A stretch of DNA of 64,000 bases from Vibrio neptunius (GTDB lineage Bacteria; Pseudomonadota; Gammaproteobacteria; Enterobacterales; Vibrionaceae): the NCBI RefSeq assembly GCF_000967495.1, contig NZ_JXXU01000018.1, positions 1 through 64,000 on the forward strand. The letters run 5' to 3'. Numbering within the stretch: position 1 is the stretch's first letter; each line of letters begins with the position of its first letter. The notes beneath the pieces are model-generated. The model saw only the letters and a list, made by a program, of their open reading frames with translations, did not search any database and was not told where the DNA came from. The position numbers and the translations under genes are program-made. This document shows positions 1 through 9,070 of the stretch, one piece after another.

Positions 1-1178
1 ACTCCAGTTACTTTTCCTCCAGGCACGACCGTCGCTGTGCTGGGTTCGATGGTGCTCCAAGTGACGTAATCACTGATATCCGAAGAGGTGTTATCACTGT
101 AGATGGCTGTGGCCGTTAGTGCTTGGTGTTGTCCTTTAGCGACCGCCACCATTGGTGGCGTGACGCTGATACTGATAAGCTCGGCTTCACTGACCACCAC
201 ACCGACGGGTAAGCTTGTAATGCCATCTTTTGTCGCTGTGAGAGTAGTGGTGCCGATATCGTCACCAGACAACACGCCATTAGAGGTGATGGTGGCTGTA
301 TTGGTATCGGCAGGGCGCCAAATGACGGAATCAGTGATAATCGATGAGGTGCCATCACTGTAAATGGCGTTGGCGGTGAGCGTTTGGTGTTGCCCTTTTG
401 CGATACCAACAACAGCGGGCGTGACGTTGATAGCGGTGATCTCGGCATCAGAAACCTCGACATCTACTAATTGGCTGGTTATGCCTTCTTTTACTGCAGT
501 GACGGTGGTAGAGCCGACATCAACACCGTTGAGTAAACCGTGTTCGGTTTGTGATGTAATGGTGGCTGTAGAGGGATCGTCCGACACCCAAGTGACCGAG
601 TCACTGATGTTCATCGACAGGCCGTTGCTGTATGTCGCGGTGGCGGTGAGCGGTTGGTGATGCCCTTTGGCAACACTCACCACTGAGGGGGTGATGGTGA
701 TACCGGTAATGGTGGCATCGGTCACCGTCACTTGCAATGAGTTACTGGTGAGGTTACCTTTGCTAAACGAGACCGTTACTAACCCTGGCGCTTTCCCTTT
801 CAATACCCCCGATTGAATAAATTCGCCTAATTTTGTGTCACTGGATTGCCAATCAGAGAGACTTAATGCCTCGGTCAACACTTTAGATTCACCATTCGAG
901 TATTCGCCCACGGCGAGAAAAGACTGCTCGCTGCCCGTGATCAGCGTGAGCTCGCTCTTCCCCTTGGTTTTAAGTGGGTATGCGGTGAGGGTCAGCCGCT
1001 CTAGTTGTGCGGTCGCATCTTGGTTCGGTGTGTTGGGTCTAGTAGAACTTGAAGAAGGAGGGCTTGAGGAAGAGGCACTGCCTCCTTCGTCTGAACCGCC
1101 ACAGCCAAGAAGGAGTAGCACTACTATGGTCAAGACCATGAGGAGCAACAAATCTTTAACGTTAAATTGCTTGTCCAT
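1..1178 (-). CDS. Ig-like repeat surface lipoprotein (C-terminus outside window)
   Basis: The reading frame is open from an ATG at 1178 to the window edge (392 codons and two bases), so the C-terminus is missing. The N-terminus has a hydrophobic stretch ending in LLGC (Cys about residue 26) followed by GGSDEGG and a Ser/Pro linker, which is a lipoprotein signal. From about residue 165 the protein is tandem bacterial Ig-like (Big_2/invasin type) repeats. Each opens with a VAKGxHQxLTATAxYSD-like motif and ends near TxTAxxxGITS. Repeat starts are about 260-270 bp apart. AGGGA precedes the start. The likely role is a cell-surface adhesin or structural protein. The ligand cannot be told from this sequence. 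Confidence 0.8.
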   Translation of the reverse strand, partial: MDKQFNVKDLLLLMVLTIVVLLLLGCGGSDEGGSASSSSPPSSSSTRPNTPNQDATAQLERLTLTAYPLKTKGKSELTLITGSEQSFLAVGEYSNGESKVLTEALSLSDWQSSDTKLGEFIQSGVLKGKAPGLVTVSFSKGNLTSNSLQVTVTDATITGITITPSVVSVAKGHHQPLTATATYSNGLSMNISDSVTWVSDDPSTATITSQTEHGLLNGVDVGSTTVTAVKEGITSQLVDVEVSDAEITAINVTPAVVGIAKGQHQTLTANAIYSDGTSSIITDSVIWRPADTNTATITSNGVLSGDDIGTTTLTATKDGITSLPVGVVVSEAELISISVTPPMVAVAKGQHQALTATAIYSDNTSSDISDYVTWSTIEPSTATVVPGGKVTG

Positions 1179-1509
1179 TTGATAGTTTTCCCTGTGTTGA
1201 ATTAAATAGATTCAAAACGAAACGCAGGGAGGATTTGATTAATTAATGGATAATTTATGAAAAACTTTTGATAATATGTTTTATCAATCGATATATATGC
1301 GTTACTAAATTAATTGCACACAGATTTATTATCGACAGATTACATACAATTGCTAAACAATGACCAACACTGAACTCATTGGTTTTGATCGCCTTCTACG
1401 TGCTTATAGATCAGGAATGAATACTATTAGCCCTAAACTCCTGCTTAAATCAAGGGGCCGATTTTATGATGTTAAGCTTTCGAGTATTTTATAAAAATTC
1501 AAAGAAAAA

Positions 1510-1547
1510 AATAAACAAAGGCAACATAACGGTTGCCTTTGTTTATT
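1510..1547 (-). terminator. Rho-independent terminator after the DUF5062-like gene
   Basis: Perfect 16-bp inverted repeat (1510-1525 and 1532-1547, 6-base loop). On the minus strand it is followed by a T-rich run, so it ends the gene at 1595-1855. The rest of 1179-1594 is AT-rich with no gene that I can see. Confidence 0.8.
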
Positions 1548-1594
1548 CTCTGCCAACGCTAAACACTTTAGATGCGTTAGCCACTCACACGCAT

Positions 1595-1855
1595 TTATTT
1601 TAACGGGTCATCATCAGGCAATGCACTATGAATCCAAAGCGCAAGTCTGTGCTTGATATTGGCACCATCAAGTTTACTTTCAGGTAATGGCGTGATCTGT
1701 TTTGCATCAACCAAAAACAGATATACGGCTTTCACTCTGACTGGTTGCGGTGACTTCGGCAGATCAAAACCTTGCATCTTGGCCATTTTCTCACCGATCT
1801 CCAACGCTTTCTTGACCAGTTTGTCTTCATTGTGAAGCTTTGAGCTTTTTGACAT
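1595..1855 (-). CDS. Small conserved protein, DUF5062-like
   Basis: An 86-residue soluble charged protein with no signal peptide or membrane segment. The N-terminal part (KLVKKALEIGEKMAKMQGF) looks like a short helix, and the protein ends in an acidic PDDDPLK tail. It resembles the DUF5062 family of gamma-proteobacterial proteins, whose function is unknown; this assignment is from memory of the family. The ATG at 1855 is chosen over a TTG one codon upstream because AGAGGA lies about 8 bases before it. It is monocistronic, with a strong terminator downstream. Confidence 0.7.
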   Translation of the reverse strand: MSKSSKLHNEDKLVKKALEIGEKMAKMQGFDLPKSPQPVRVKAVYLFLVDAKQITPLPESKLDGANIKHRLALWIHSALPDDDPLK

Positions 1856-2031
1856 CAATTACATCCTCTTTCCTGACTTCACCTAGAATACATCAAGCTT
1901 CGCATTCAGCGTGTTAGCGTACTCTCAGATCGAACAATAAAGAATGAGATGTACGCCTAATTTAACGCTGTACTCGCTGACGCAACTCAGTAAAGAACGC
2001 CCTTAATTTGTCATCGTCCGTGTTGATCAGA

Positions 2032-3852
2032 CTATCGGTCAATTGGCTTAAACTGCAACTCAACCAAACGCTGGTATAGTTCACAACTCTGCATTAGCTC
2101 GCTGTGGTTACCCACATCCACCAGCTTACCCTGATCTAAAACGGCAATCTGATCGGCGTGTTTAATGGTCGACAAGCGATGAGCAATAATAAGTGTGGTT
2201 CGATCGCGCATAAGTGCTTCCAGCGCCTGTTGAACATGGTGTTCACTCTCGCTGTCTAGTGCACTGGTCGCTTCGTCCAGTAGCAAAATATTTGGGTCTT
2301 TAAGAATCGCCCGTGCGATGGCGATACGTTGACGTTGACCGCCTGACAATCGCACTCCCCGTTCACCAAGGAAGCTATCGTAACCCTGTGGTAGCTGCAT
2401 AATGAAATCATGAGCGTGGGCTTTTTTCGCGGCGGCTATCACCTGCTCGTCTGTTGCGGCAGGGTTACCATAACGGATGTTGTGCAGCACGTTATTGCTG
2501 AACAAAGCAGGTTGTTGAGGCACCAGAGCCATTTGTTGTCGCAGTGCACTTGGCGCCATTTGACGAATGTCAGCGCCACCCAAAGTGACTTGCCCTGACT
2601 GAGGGTCATAAAAACGTTGCAGAAGCTCGAACAACGTAGTTTTGCCTGCGCCAGAGGGGCCAACCAAAGCCAATACTTTTCCCTCTTCAGCCTTGAGCGT
2701 TAAGCGCTCAATCGCCGCATGTTCGGGTCTGGATGGGTAATGAAAAGTCACATCATCAAACATGACTTCACTCGCGAGCTGCTCGGTCGATACCACCTTA
2801 TCCGCTGGTGCAATAATATGGCTTTCAACCTGCAGGATTTCAATTAGTCTTTCGGTAGCCCCTGCCGCACGTTGTAGCTCTCCCATCACTTCAGAAATAT
2901 TCGCTAGGGAAGAAGCCACCATAATGGCATAGAAGACAAACGCCCCCAGATCACCACCAGACATGGTGCCATTAATGACGTCGCTCCCCCCGACCCAGAG
3001 CATACCTGCTATTGCGCTGAAGACGATAACAATCACCCCAGAAATCAATATCGCTCGTTGCTTAACTCTTTGTCGTCCAATCTCAAATGCTCTTTCAACT
3101 TCCTTAGCAAATGCGGCTCTCTCCTGAGCTTCATAACTGTAACTCTGAACGGTTTTGATGTGCTCAATCGCTTCACCAGCATAGCTACCCACATCGGCCA
3201 TCGAGTCCTGACTTTGACGGGACAAAGCTCTTACCCGTCGACCATAAAACAAAATAGGGACCAGGATAAAAGGGACAGAGATTAGAACGATCAGTGTCAG
3301 TTTGATGTTGGTGGCAAACAGCATGATCACTGCGCCAACGCACAACAAAGCGCTACGCATCGCCATTGAAAACGATGAACCAATAATGCTTTGCAGCAAC
3401 GTGGTATCGGTTGTAATACGCGACATAATGTCGCCACTACCATTGGTTTCAAAATAACTAGGGTGCAGGTTAATGACATGGTTGAAGACCGCCAACCTGA
3501 TATCAGCACTCACCCTCTCCCCTACCGAAGAAACGAGATAAAAGCGAAAGAATGTCCCGATTGAAATCATCACTGTCAACGCCACAATGAGTTGAATGGC
3601 GCTACTCAGCTCTTGTGTCGACTGCTGAGCAAAACCTTGATCGATCAACAGACGTACTCCTTGACCGACAGAGAGAGTTAATGACGCTGTGACAATCAAC
3701 GCCATCAGAGCCGCAACGACCTTCCACCGATACGGCCTGATAAATGTCATCAACTCTAGAAGAATACTAAGATTGTTACTTTTCCTTTGAGAAGATAAAA
3801 GGCTCTGTTGGGTAGAATTGGGGTCGGTCTGATGCTGTTCAGCTCTTTGCAT
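2032..3852 (-). CDS. ABC exporter half-transporter (multidrug/lipid type)
   Basis: A 606-residue fused membrane and ATPase half-transporter of the MsbA/ABCB class, expected to act as a homodimer in the inner membrane. Residues about 40-320 form the six-helix exporter domain. The nucleotide-binding domain follows, with Walker A GPSGAGKTT, the signature LSGGQRQR, Walker B ILLLDEATSALD and the H-loop IIAHRLST. The sequence resembles the V. cholerae VcaM-type multidrug exporters, but the substrate cannot be read from it. It lies 143 bases downstream of the histidine kinase on the same strand, so co-transcription is possible but not shown. Confidence 0.9.
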   Translation of the reverse strand: MQRAEQHQTDPNSTQQSLLSSQRKSNNLSILLELMTFIRPYRWKVVAALMALIVTASLTLSVGQGVRLLIDQGFAQQSTQELSSAIQLIVALTVMISIGTFFRFYLVSSVGERVSADIRLAVFNHVINLHPSYFETNGSGDIMSRITTDTTLLQSIIGSSFSMAMRSALLCVGAVIMLFATNIKLTLIVLISVPFILVPILFYGRRVRALSRQSQDSMADVGSYAGEAIEHIKTVQSYSYEAQERAAFAKEVERAFEIGRQRVKQRAILISGVIVIVFSAIAGMLWVGGSDVINGTMSGGDLGAFVFYAIMVASSLANISEVMGELQRAAGATERLIEILQVESHIIAPADKVVSTEQLASEVMFDDVTFHYPSRPEHAAIERLTLKAEEGKVLALVGPSGAGKTTLFELLQRFYDPQSGQVTLGGADIRQMAPSALRQQMALVPQQPALFSNNVLHNIRYGNPAATDEQVIAAAKKAHAHDFIMQLPQGYDSFLGERGVRLSGGQRQRIAIARAILKDPNILLLDEATSALDSESEHHVQQALEALMRDRTTLIIAHRLSTIKHADQIAVLDQGKLVDVGNHSELMQSCELYQRLVELQFKPIDR

Positions 3853-3995
3853 AAATACGCCTTGAATGAGTGGGCAGTTCAGGTCAAAAGCAAAGGCCTA
3901 CTTTCACCATACTCTGCGCGAGAACTGTTGCTGAGATTACCACTGGGTATTGATATCATTCAATACCTTCCTCTATCTTGCTGCAATTACAATTT

Positions 3996-6062
3996 TCAAT
4001 CACCTTTACCTTTCGATAACCGCTTTGGCAATCGGATCGTAAAACTCACACCTTGGCTGGAGGCAAACTCCAATGTTCCTTTGAGCTTCTGGGTCACCAA
4101 GTTAAACACCAAATTTAAGCCTATCCCCGTCCCGCCGCGTGCTCTTCTACTGGTATAGAAAGGCTCAAATATCTTTTTGTGTAGCTCTGGTTCCACACCG
4201 CAACCATTGTCTTCGAACCGAAACACTACCTCATCTTCTTCAAGCTGGACGTCGATAAGGATCTTTGGTTCAGCTTGCTGATCAAATGCATGGTGGACAC
4301 TATTCAGGATCAGATGGGAAAATACCTGTGTTAACGCACCAGACAAACTGTGCATTGTCAGCCCAGGTTCCACAATCAGTCTTGGCTCGACCCCAGCTTT
4401 ATGAGTCTCTGGATGTAGGCTTGCGAGCAACGCTTGAAGCACTTCATTAACCTCGAAGTCCGTGCAATCTTCAGATACCTGATTGACTGCCGTTTGCTTA
4501 AAGCTTTGGACTAATTTAGATGCCCGATTCAGGTTGTCCGTCAGCAATTCGATGGCTTGTGCCTGTTGAGTCACATAGTTATCAAACTGTTCACTGGTCA
4601 GAGACTGAGCCTCAAAAGCAGCTTTGAGCTTGGTATTCGATTCATGAATAAGTGACGAGGACGTGATCGCAATGCCCAATGGCGTATTGACTTCATGAGC
4701 AATCCCCGCAACTAATCCGCCCAGCGCCGACAGCTTTTCCGATTCGATCAGCTGTTCTTGGGTTCTCTTCAATTGTTCCATACTTTGTTCGAGCGCTAGG
4801 GTTCGCTGAGCGACTTTCTCTTCTAGTGTCTCATTGAGATTTTCCAGTTTATTCTGAGCTTTGACTCTCTCTTGTATCTCCCGGTAAAGCTCTTGATTGG
4901 ATTTTTCCAGCTCAGCGAGAAAATGATTAAAGTAATTAGCCAATTGAGCTAGCTCATCATTCGATCCCGAATGATCTTCTACTCTCACGCTGTAGTTGCC
5001 ATTTGAAGCCTTGCTTATCCATTGCATCACATTTTTCAGTGGTAACACGATAGATCGGCTGAGGAGTATGTTAGACGGGATAATCAGTAGGATGGAGAAC
5101 ACCAGCACAATCACATGAATGATCTTCAGATCGAACAGCGGCTGGTTGAGCTCTTGAACGTAAGTGGAGGACACGATATACCACTTATATTCAGGTAAAT
5201 AGCGAAAAACAGCGATCTTCTCACGATGCTCCGGCTCTTGTGGGTTCTTCCACGTATATTTGATGGTGCCGTTTTGTTCTTTAAGCATTTGTTGAACAAA
5301 CAACTGACCTCTGGAATCACGTATGTTGTAGAAGTTGCCATCGTAGTATGGGTGAACAATAGCGTCTCCTTGGTCGTTGAGCACGTAAGAATACCCAGTT
5401 TCATCAAAGTGGAGCTTAGATATCGACTCACTAAAATCCTCGATATCCACTAAACTGGCAAACTCTTGACGATAAGAAGATGACGTGATGATCCAATCCC
5501 ACGGTTCAAAATAGACCATGTACAGCGCTTTTGGTCGCTCAACGAGCTCATCAGGGTTTTTCCACTGATATTCAAGATAACCTTGTCTGGCTGCTACTTG
5601 CTTCTGAATAAACTCGTACTTCATCAAGCTCATATCAATTAAGGGATCCTTTGGGTGGACCCGTATTATCCCTTCAGAGTCGACCACATAAGAATATCCA
5701 GTCGCACCAATTTTTTGCTCTAGGAGGAAAGTCGCAGCGCGTTGCTTCGCTTCTTGCTCAGACAGATTGCCTAACTGAAATTGGCGATACTGCTGCTCGA
5801 CATATTGGAGGCTGAGCTCAGAAATACCTCGTAAGTAATTCCTAATGGTAATGTCGACCGTTGTCGCAATATTATCAGTGATGGACTCTGTTGCTGTGGT
5901 GAGTTCTTTCTCTACGCCTTTCTCTATTAGATCCCGCATCAATACATAATTTGCTAGATTGGCGATGTTGAGAACAAGCAGAAAAAGTAGCAGATAACCG
6001 AACATCAATCGGTTTCTGATAGAAAGCTGTCGGAAAAGAGTCTGGAGCAGGTTCATAACCAT
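3996..6062 (-). CDS. Sensor histidine kinase with two Cache domains
   Basis: A 688-residue membrane kinase. TM1 is near residues 15-40. Two successive extracytoplasmic Cache-type modules follow, each with a GYSYV...G...HP motif and a WKNP(D/Q)E...W(D/Y)(W)I(I/V)(T/S)SS segment. TM2 is near 315-335, then HAMP, a coiled coil (about 390-450), the H-box GIAHEVNTPLG and a HATPase with N-box HLILNSVHHAFD, DNGCGVEP and GGTGIGLNL. The H-box/HATPase type is that of NtrY-like kinases. There is no receiver domain and no neighbouring response regulator, so it is an orphan kinase here. The ligand is unknown; Cache modules commonly bind small organic molecules. A second ATG at 6056 is possible. Confidence 0.9.
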   Translation of the reverse strand: MVMNLLQTLFRQLSIRNRLMFGYLLLFLLVLNIANLANYVLMRDLIEKGVEKELTTATESITDNIATTVDITIRNYLRGISELSLQYVEQQYRQFQLGNLSEQEAKQRAATFLLEQKIGATGYSYVVDSEGIIRVHPKDPLIDMSLMKYEFIQKQVAARQGYLEYQWKNPDELVERPKALYMVYFEPWDWIITSSSYRQEFASLVDIEDFSESISKLHFDETGYSYVLNDQGDAIVHPYYDGNFYNIRDSRGQLFVQQMLKEQNGTIKYTWKNPQEPEHREKIAVFRYLPEYKWYIVSSTYVQELNQPLFDLKIIHVIVLVFSILLIIPSNILLSRSIVLPLKNVMQWISKASNGNYSVRVEDHSGSNDELAQLANYFNHFLAELEKSNQELYREIQERVKAQNKLENLNETLEEKVAQRTLALEQSMEQLKRTQEQLIESEKLSALGGLVAGIAHEVNTPLGIAITSSSLIHESNTKLKAAFEAQSLTSEQFDNYVTQQAQAIELLTDNLNRASKLVQSFKQTAVNQVSEDCTDFEVNEVLQALLASLHPETHKAGVEPRLIVEPGLTMHSLSGALTQVFSHLILNSVHHAFDQQAEPKILIDVQLEEDEVVFRFEDNGCGVEPELHKKIFEPFYTSRRARGGTGIGLNLVFNLVTQKLKGTLEFASSQGVSFTIRLPKRLSKGKGD

Positions 6063-6148
6063 TCGCTATTGACGCATCGGTTAATAAAGCATAGACCTGA
6101 ATCCAAAAGGTCGTGCACACAAGTCCATAACAAAAGACAAACACTAGG

Positions 6149-6439
6149 TCAGCGATGCTCTCCTGCAAAGATCCCGAAAGTGAGAATATTGAGTGTATCA
6201 GTGACACTTTCCAATGAACTGAGAATTTGCCTGGTCGGCTCATTATCTATCAGTACTTGTCCATCAATACCTTTACTTTTCGGTTCAGGGGGACTGTTGG
6301 TTGGTGTTACCGTGACCGCACGTGTGTCTTCAACAGCCGATTCTGGGGCCTTGTTGTCTGAAGGCATATTGGCTGTACTCGTGCAAGCTGTTGTGGTGCA
6401 ACTGAGACTAAAGAGTAGGAAAAGCTGAGTACGAAACAT
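6149..6439 (-). CDS. Small exported protein, possible lipoprotein
   Basis: A 96-residue protein beginning MFRTQLFLLFSLSCTTTAC, a signal-peptide-like N-terminus with a weak lipobox (TTAC). A Pro/Ser/Thr-rich linker follows, then a C-terminal part (RQILSSLESVTDTLNILTFGIF). AGGTG lies about 7 bases before the ATG at 6439; a GTG at 6463 would add eight residues and is less well placed. I do not recognise the family. It sits upstream of the histidine kinase gene on the same strand and could be an accessory to it (inference only). Confidence 0.5.
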   Translation of the reverse strand: MFRTQLFLLFSLSCTTTACTSTANMPSDNKAPESAVEDTRAVTVTPTNSPPEPKSKGIDGQVLIDNEPTRQILSSLESVTDTLNILTFGIFAGEHR

Positions 6440-6517
6440 CGCCACACCTAGAAAATAAAACACCGTTCAATTATATTGCAATACAGACTGTCAATCCAGT
6501 AGTCATTGCCACAAACA

Positions 6518-7561
6518 TCAAAGCAATTGTTGCAGAAAGGCCATTTGTTGCCTTTCCTGCTCTGTCATTTGGTATTCTTCATCAGTTAAGGCAGCAGAAT
6601 CAAAACGACCAATCGGGTAACTCTCTGCGTTACTCTGCCCATAAGCTGTTTTTTCTCCGGGGTATCCTGACATTCTCTCAATCACCACATCGCGTAACTC
6701 TAAATCCGTCGCCCCCTCTGGCAAGACTCGTTTGAACGCTTTTAATTCCAGTGTTTGCTCGCCCTCCGACAACCGTTGCTTTTTGACCAAAGAGGCAATG
6801 GCATTCCCGCCTTGTTGAAACAGGTTTGCACGCAGTCTGAATATACCCTCTTTGTCGATTTGCAGCGTCACCGGAACCGTCATATCAGGCCCCTGAGCGT
6901 AACCCTGAGACACTGAAACAACGCTCGCCACAGAATGATACAAACGAACATCAGCACTGATCACATCTTCCCCTTTCTCAAAATCAATGCGCGCTATCAA
7001 TCTCAGCTCTTCTGGCCAATCAGCCCCGGGCGTGATTTGCCACTTCATATCATCCATTGGCAGTGTCGCTAAAGTTTGCTGGTTAGCAACAGAAACGACA
7101 TCCAATGACGCACTAACTACTGCTTCCTGTGTTACAAGCGCGACCAATATCTGCTCAGGATAGAAATGCCGAAACTTTTCAACGCTCAACGAAGCCGTTG
7201 ATTTACCGTCCAACACCGGAGTTTCAACCACTTCAAACGCATTCCAACTCAGATAGAGGCTGTTTTCACTGTTTATTGGCTGAGAGTAGGATGGGTATTG
7301 GAGGATCTGCTGGTGCTGAATTGCGATTTGCTTCAATTTCAGTGTGACCTCTTCAGACTCCAAAGGCGTTTTCAGCTCAACAGCACGGCTTGATGTTTCA
7401 CGCTCAAAGTGCGTGGCAGGGACAGGAGAAATAGCGTTTGAAGGATGTTCACTACGCTTCGATTTTGCATATTCAGACGTCTCGACAGGGCTTGGCCAAA
7501 ACATGACACTAAGCGTTGTCAAGGCTGCACAAAGGCTCAATATCCATAACTTTTTCTTCAT
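6518..7561 (-). CDS. Secreted or anchored protein of unknown function, partner of the hydrolase gene
   Basis: A 347-residue protein with an N-terminal signal/anchor segment (KKKLWILSLCAALTTLSVMF), then a Ser/Pro-rich linker and a beta-rich body. The C-terminus is rich in E and Q (TDEEYQMTEQERQQMAFLQQLL). ATG 7561 is chosen because GGAGGAAGGA lies directly upstream; a TTG at 7606 lacks this. It follows the alpha/beta-hydrolase gene by 52 bases on the same strand, the place where a lipase foldase (Lif/LipB) gene often lies. I do not see the Lif signature RxxFDY, and the length and content differ from Lif proteins, so its role is unknown. Confidence 0.7.
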   Translation of the reverse strand: MKKKLWILSLCAALTTLSVMFWPSPVETSEYAKSKRSEHPSNAISPVPATHFERETSSRAVELKTPLESEEVTLKLKQIAIQHQQILQYPSYSQPINSENSLYLSWNAFEVVETPVLDGKSTASLSVEKFRHFYPEQILVALVTQEAVVSASLDVVSVANQQTLATLPMDDMKWQITPGADWPEELRLIARIDFEKGEDVISADVRLYHSVASVVSVSQGYAQGPDMTVPVTLQIDKEGIFRLRANLFQQGGNAIASLVKKQRLSEGEQTLELKAFKRVLPEGATDLELRDVVIERMSGYPGEKTAYGQSNAESYPIGRFDSAALTDEEYQMTEQERQQMAFLQQLL

Positions 7562-7613
7562 TCCTTCCTCCAGAAAGCAAAGGGCTGGAAGCTCTGTCCA
7601 GCCCAATATCTGA

Positions 7614-8663
7614 TCAGTTTAGACCAACGGCAATTTCAGACATGGTGTCTTTGTTGGAGCCTTGTACATACAGATATTTTTTACCCCACCAACCACGCTC
7701 TTGGTAGGTTGTGACACCGACTGACTGCCCATTGGCTAATGTCACGCCAGTGATGCTGGAAGTCACTTTACCTTTATGTTTAGCCCCTACAACATCACTA
7801 TGACTGTAATCATCTCCCATGATTAAAGGGTAATGTTCAGGCATAAAGCTGGACACACCTTTACGTTGTGAGGCTATTTTGCCATTCATTGCTAAGCTCG
7901 TTGAGCAACTGTCATAACTGCCTGCTTCTGCGGCACCACATGCCGAATGCGCGGCAACAACCCCATCGTCATTACCTGGAAGGAAAACGGATGTCGTTTT
8001 GAAATAGTCAGTTCCGTTACCGATAAATCGAATACGAGGAATTCGATGTTCTGACAGACGAGCGATTTGCCGCGCATTAGAAACTCTCAGGTCATTGAGG
8101 ACTCCAGAGTTGATTTGATTAGGCATTTCACCCAGCCACAATGAAATGGCATAGCGCATAGCACTATTCGCCAAGCCTCCCCCTTCAATGACGTTCATGA
8201 CAATATCGCTAAGCTCAGAGCCACCACCAGCCCCCGCAAAATCATAGGTAGCGACAATGTTGAGCGGCGCTAACCCGGCATTTGTGAGCCAGTTTTCCTG
8301 ATTATCCAGTAGATAGCGCGCAACGAGGTCTCCTGTAGAATGGGTGACAAAAATACAACCTGGCTGACAAGTACCGTTGCGTGAAAGTTCTTGAAGTTTA
8401 GGCCAAGCATATTCGCTGGAGATCTTACCTTCGACACGCTCATAAGCGGGCCAGTCGATTCGTGTATCCGCGTATTGAAGCCAGTATTCTTTCCAGTAAT
8501 CTTCACCCTCTCGATCGACCTGCGCGGCGTCTGGTTTGGATTTCAACTGATCAGATTGCAAGCCGTGAATCAGTACCACTTTGTAGTTTCCTATGGCAGC
8601 ATGTGTGAAACTAGAAAATGCAATTGCCACTGCAATGGAGGCAATTTTTGTCATTATATTCAT
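7614..8663 (-). CDS. Secreted alpha/beta hydrolase (lipase/esterase-like)
   Basis: A 349-residue protein with a Sec signal peptide (MNIMTKIASIAVAIAFSSFTHA). The oxyanion segment KVVLIHGL comes next, then the nucleophile elbow VTHSTGD (Ser109). The first glycine of the usual GxSxG is therefore threonine. An Asp-rich segment (GNDDGVV) and HYPLIMGDDYSHSD near the end offer the acid and His of the triad. It is probably a secreted lipase or esterase. It is not a clear member of the classical family I.1. A second ATG lies three codons in (8654). The gene stands alone upstream and shares its strand with the unknown secreted partner downstream. Confidence 0.75.
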   Translation of the reverse strand: MNIMTKIASIAVAIAFSSFTHAAIGNYKVVLIHGLQSDQLKSKPDAAQVDREGEDYWKEYWLQYADTRIDWPAYERVEGKISSEYAWPKLQELSRNGTCQPGCIFVTHSTGDLVARYLLDNQENWLTNAGLAPLNIVATYDFAGAGGGSELSDIVMNVIEGGGLANSAMRYAISLWLGEMPNQINSGVLNDLRVSNARQIARLSEHRIPRIRFIGNGTDYFKTTSVFLPGNDDGVVAAHSACGAAEAGSYDSCSTSLAMNGKIASQRKGVSSFMPEHYPLIMGDDYSHSDVVGAKHKGKVTSSITGVTLANGQSVGVTTYQERGWWGKKYLYVQGSNKDTMSEIAVGLN

Positions 8664-8949
8664 GATGTTATTAACCTTTTCGTCCTGAAATTAGCGTTAT
8701 TTTATTTGTCATCAGCGAGCAAAAATTCCAAACATCGAAACCACTTTTGCCCATAAAATAGAAATAGTCAGTGAATAAGCTTTATTCAACTCATCCGATG
8801 AGAGCCTTTGCACTAGGTTAAAAAAACAGCATATCAAGTTGCACAAAACGAGATCTAAGGCATATTTTTTAACAAGTTAGATATGAGTTCTATTGCTTAT
8901 CGTTTAATTGTCACCTAAATGACATATTTTATTGATATGAGGATCAACC
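8664..8949. other. Intergenic region between divergent genes
   Basis: AT-rich spacer between the hydrolase gene (minus) and the small ORF/AraC gene (plus). It must hold both promoters. I found no clear operator repeat. Confidence 0.4.
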
Positions 8950-9063
8950 ATGATTTCACGTAACCATCCGGAACAATTGACTTTTTATCCGTTGCAGACA
9001 AAAAGGTCACTTTGCGAAGATGCACCGTTATCACGTACACTGATGGAGAAACAACTCACTTGA
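8950..9063 (+). CDS. Possible small ORF upstream of the AraC gene
   Basis: A 37-codon ORF (MISRNHPEQLTFYPLQTKRS...) with GAGGAT before its ATG. It stops 7 bases before the AraC start, which itself has no evident ribosome-binding site. That arrangement suggests translational coupling or a regulatory uORF. The peptide is not recognised and could be chance. Confidence 0.35.
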   Translation: MISRNHPEQLTFYPLQTKRSLCEDAPLSRTLMEKQLT

Positions 9064-9070
9064 ATTTGCA

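Noticed and set aside
835..1182. Plus-strand 115-codon frame at the left end
   Set aside because: It is antisense to the start of the Ig-repeat lipoprotein gene, which has a signal, lipobox and repeats.
6518..7561. Lipase-specific foldase (LipB/Lif)
   Set aside because: The position fits, but the RxxFDY signature and the family's helical repeat character are not seen.
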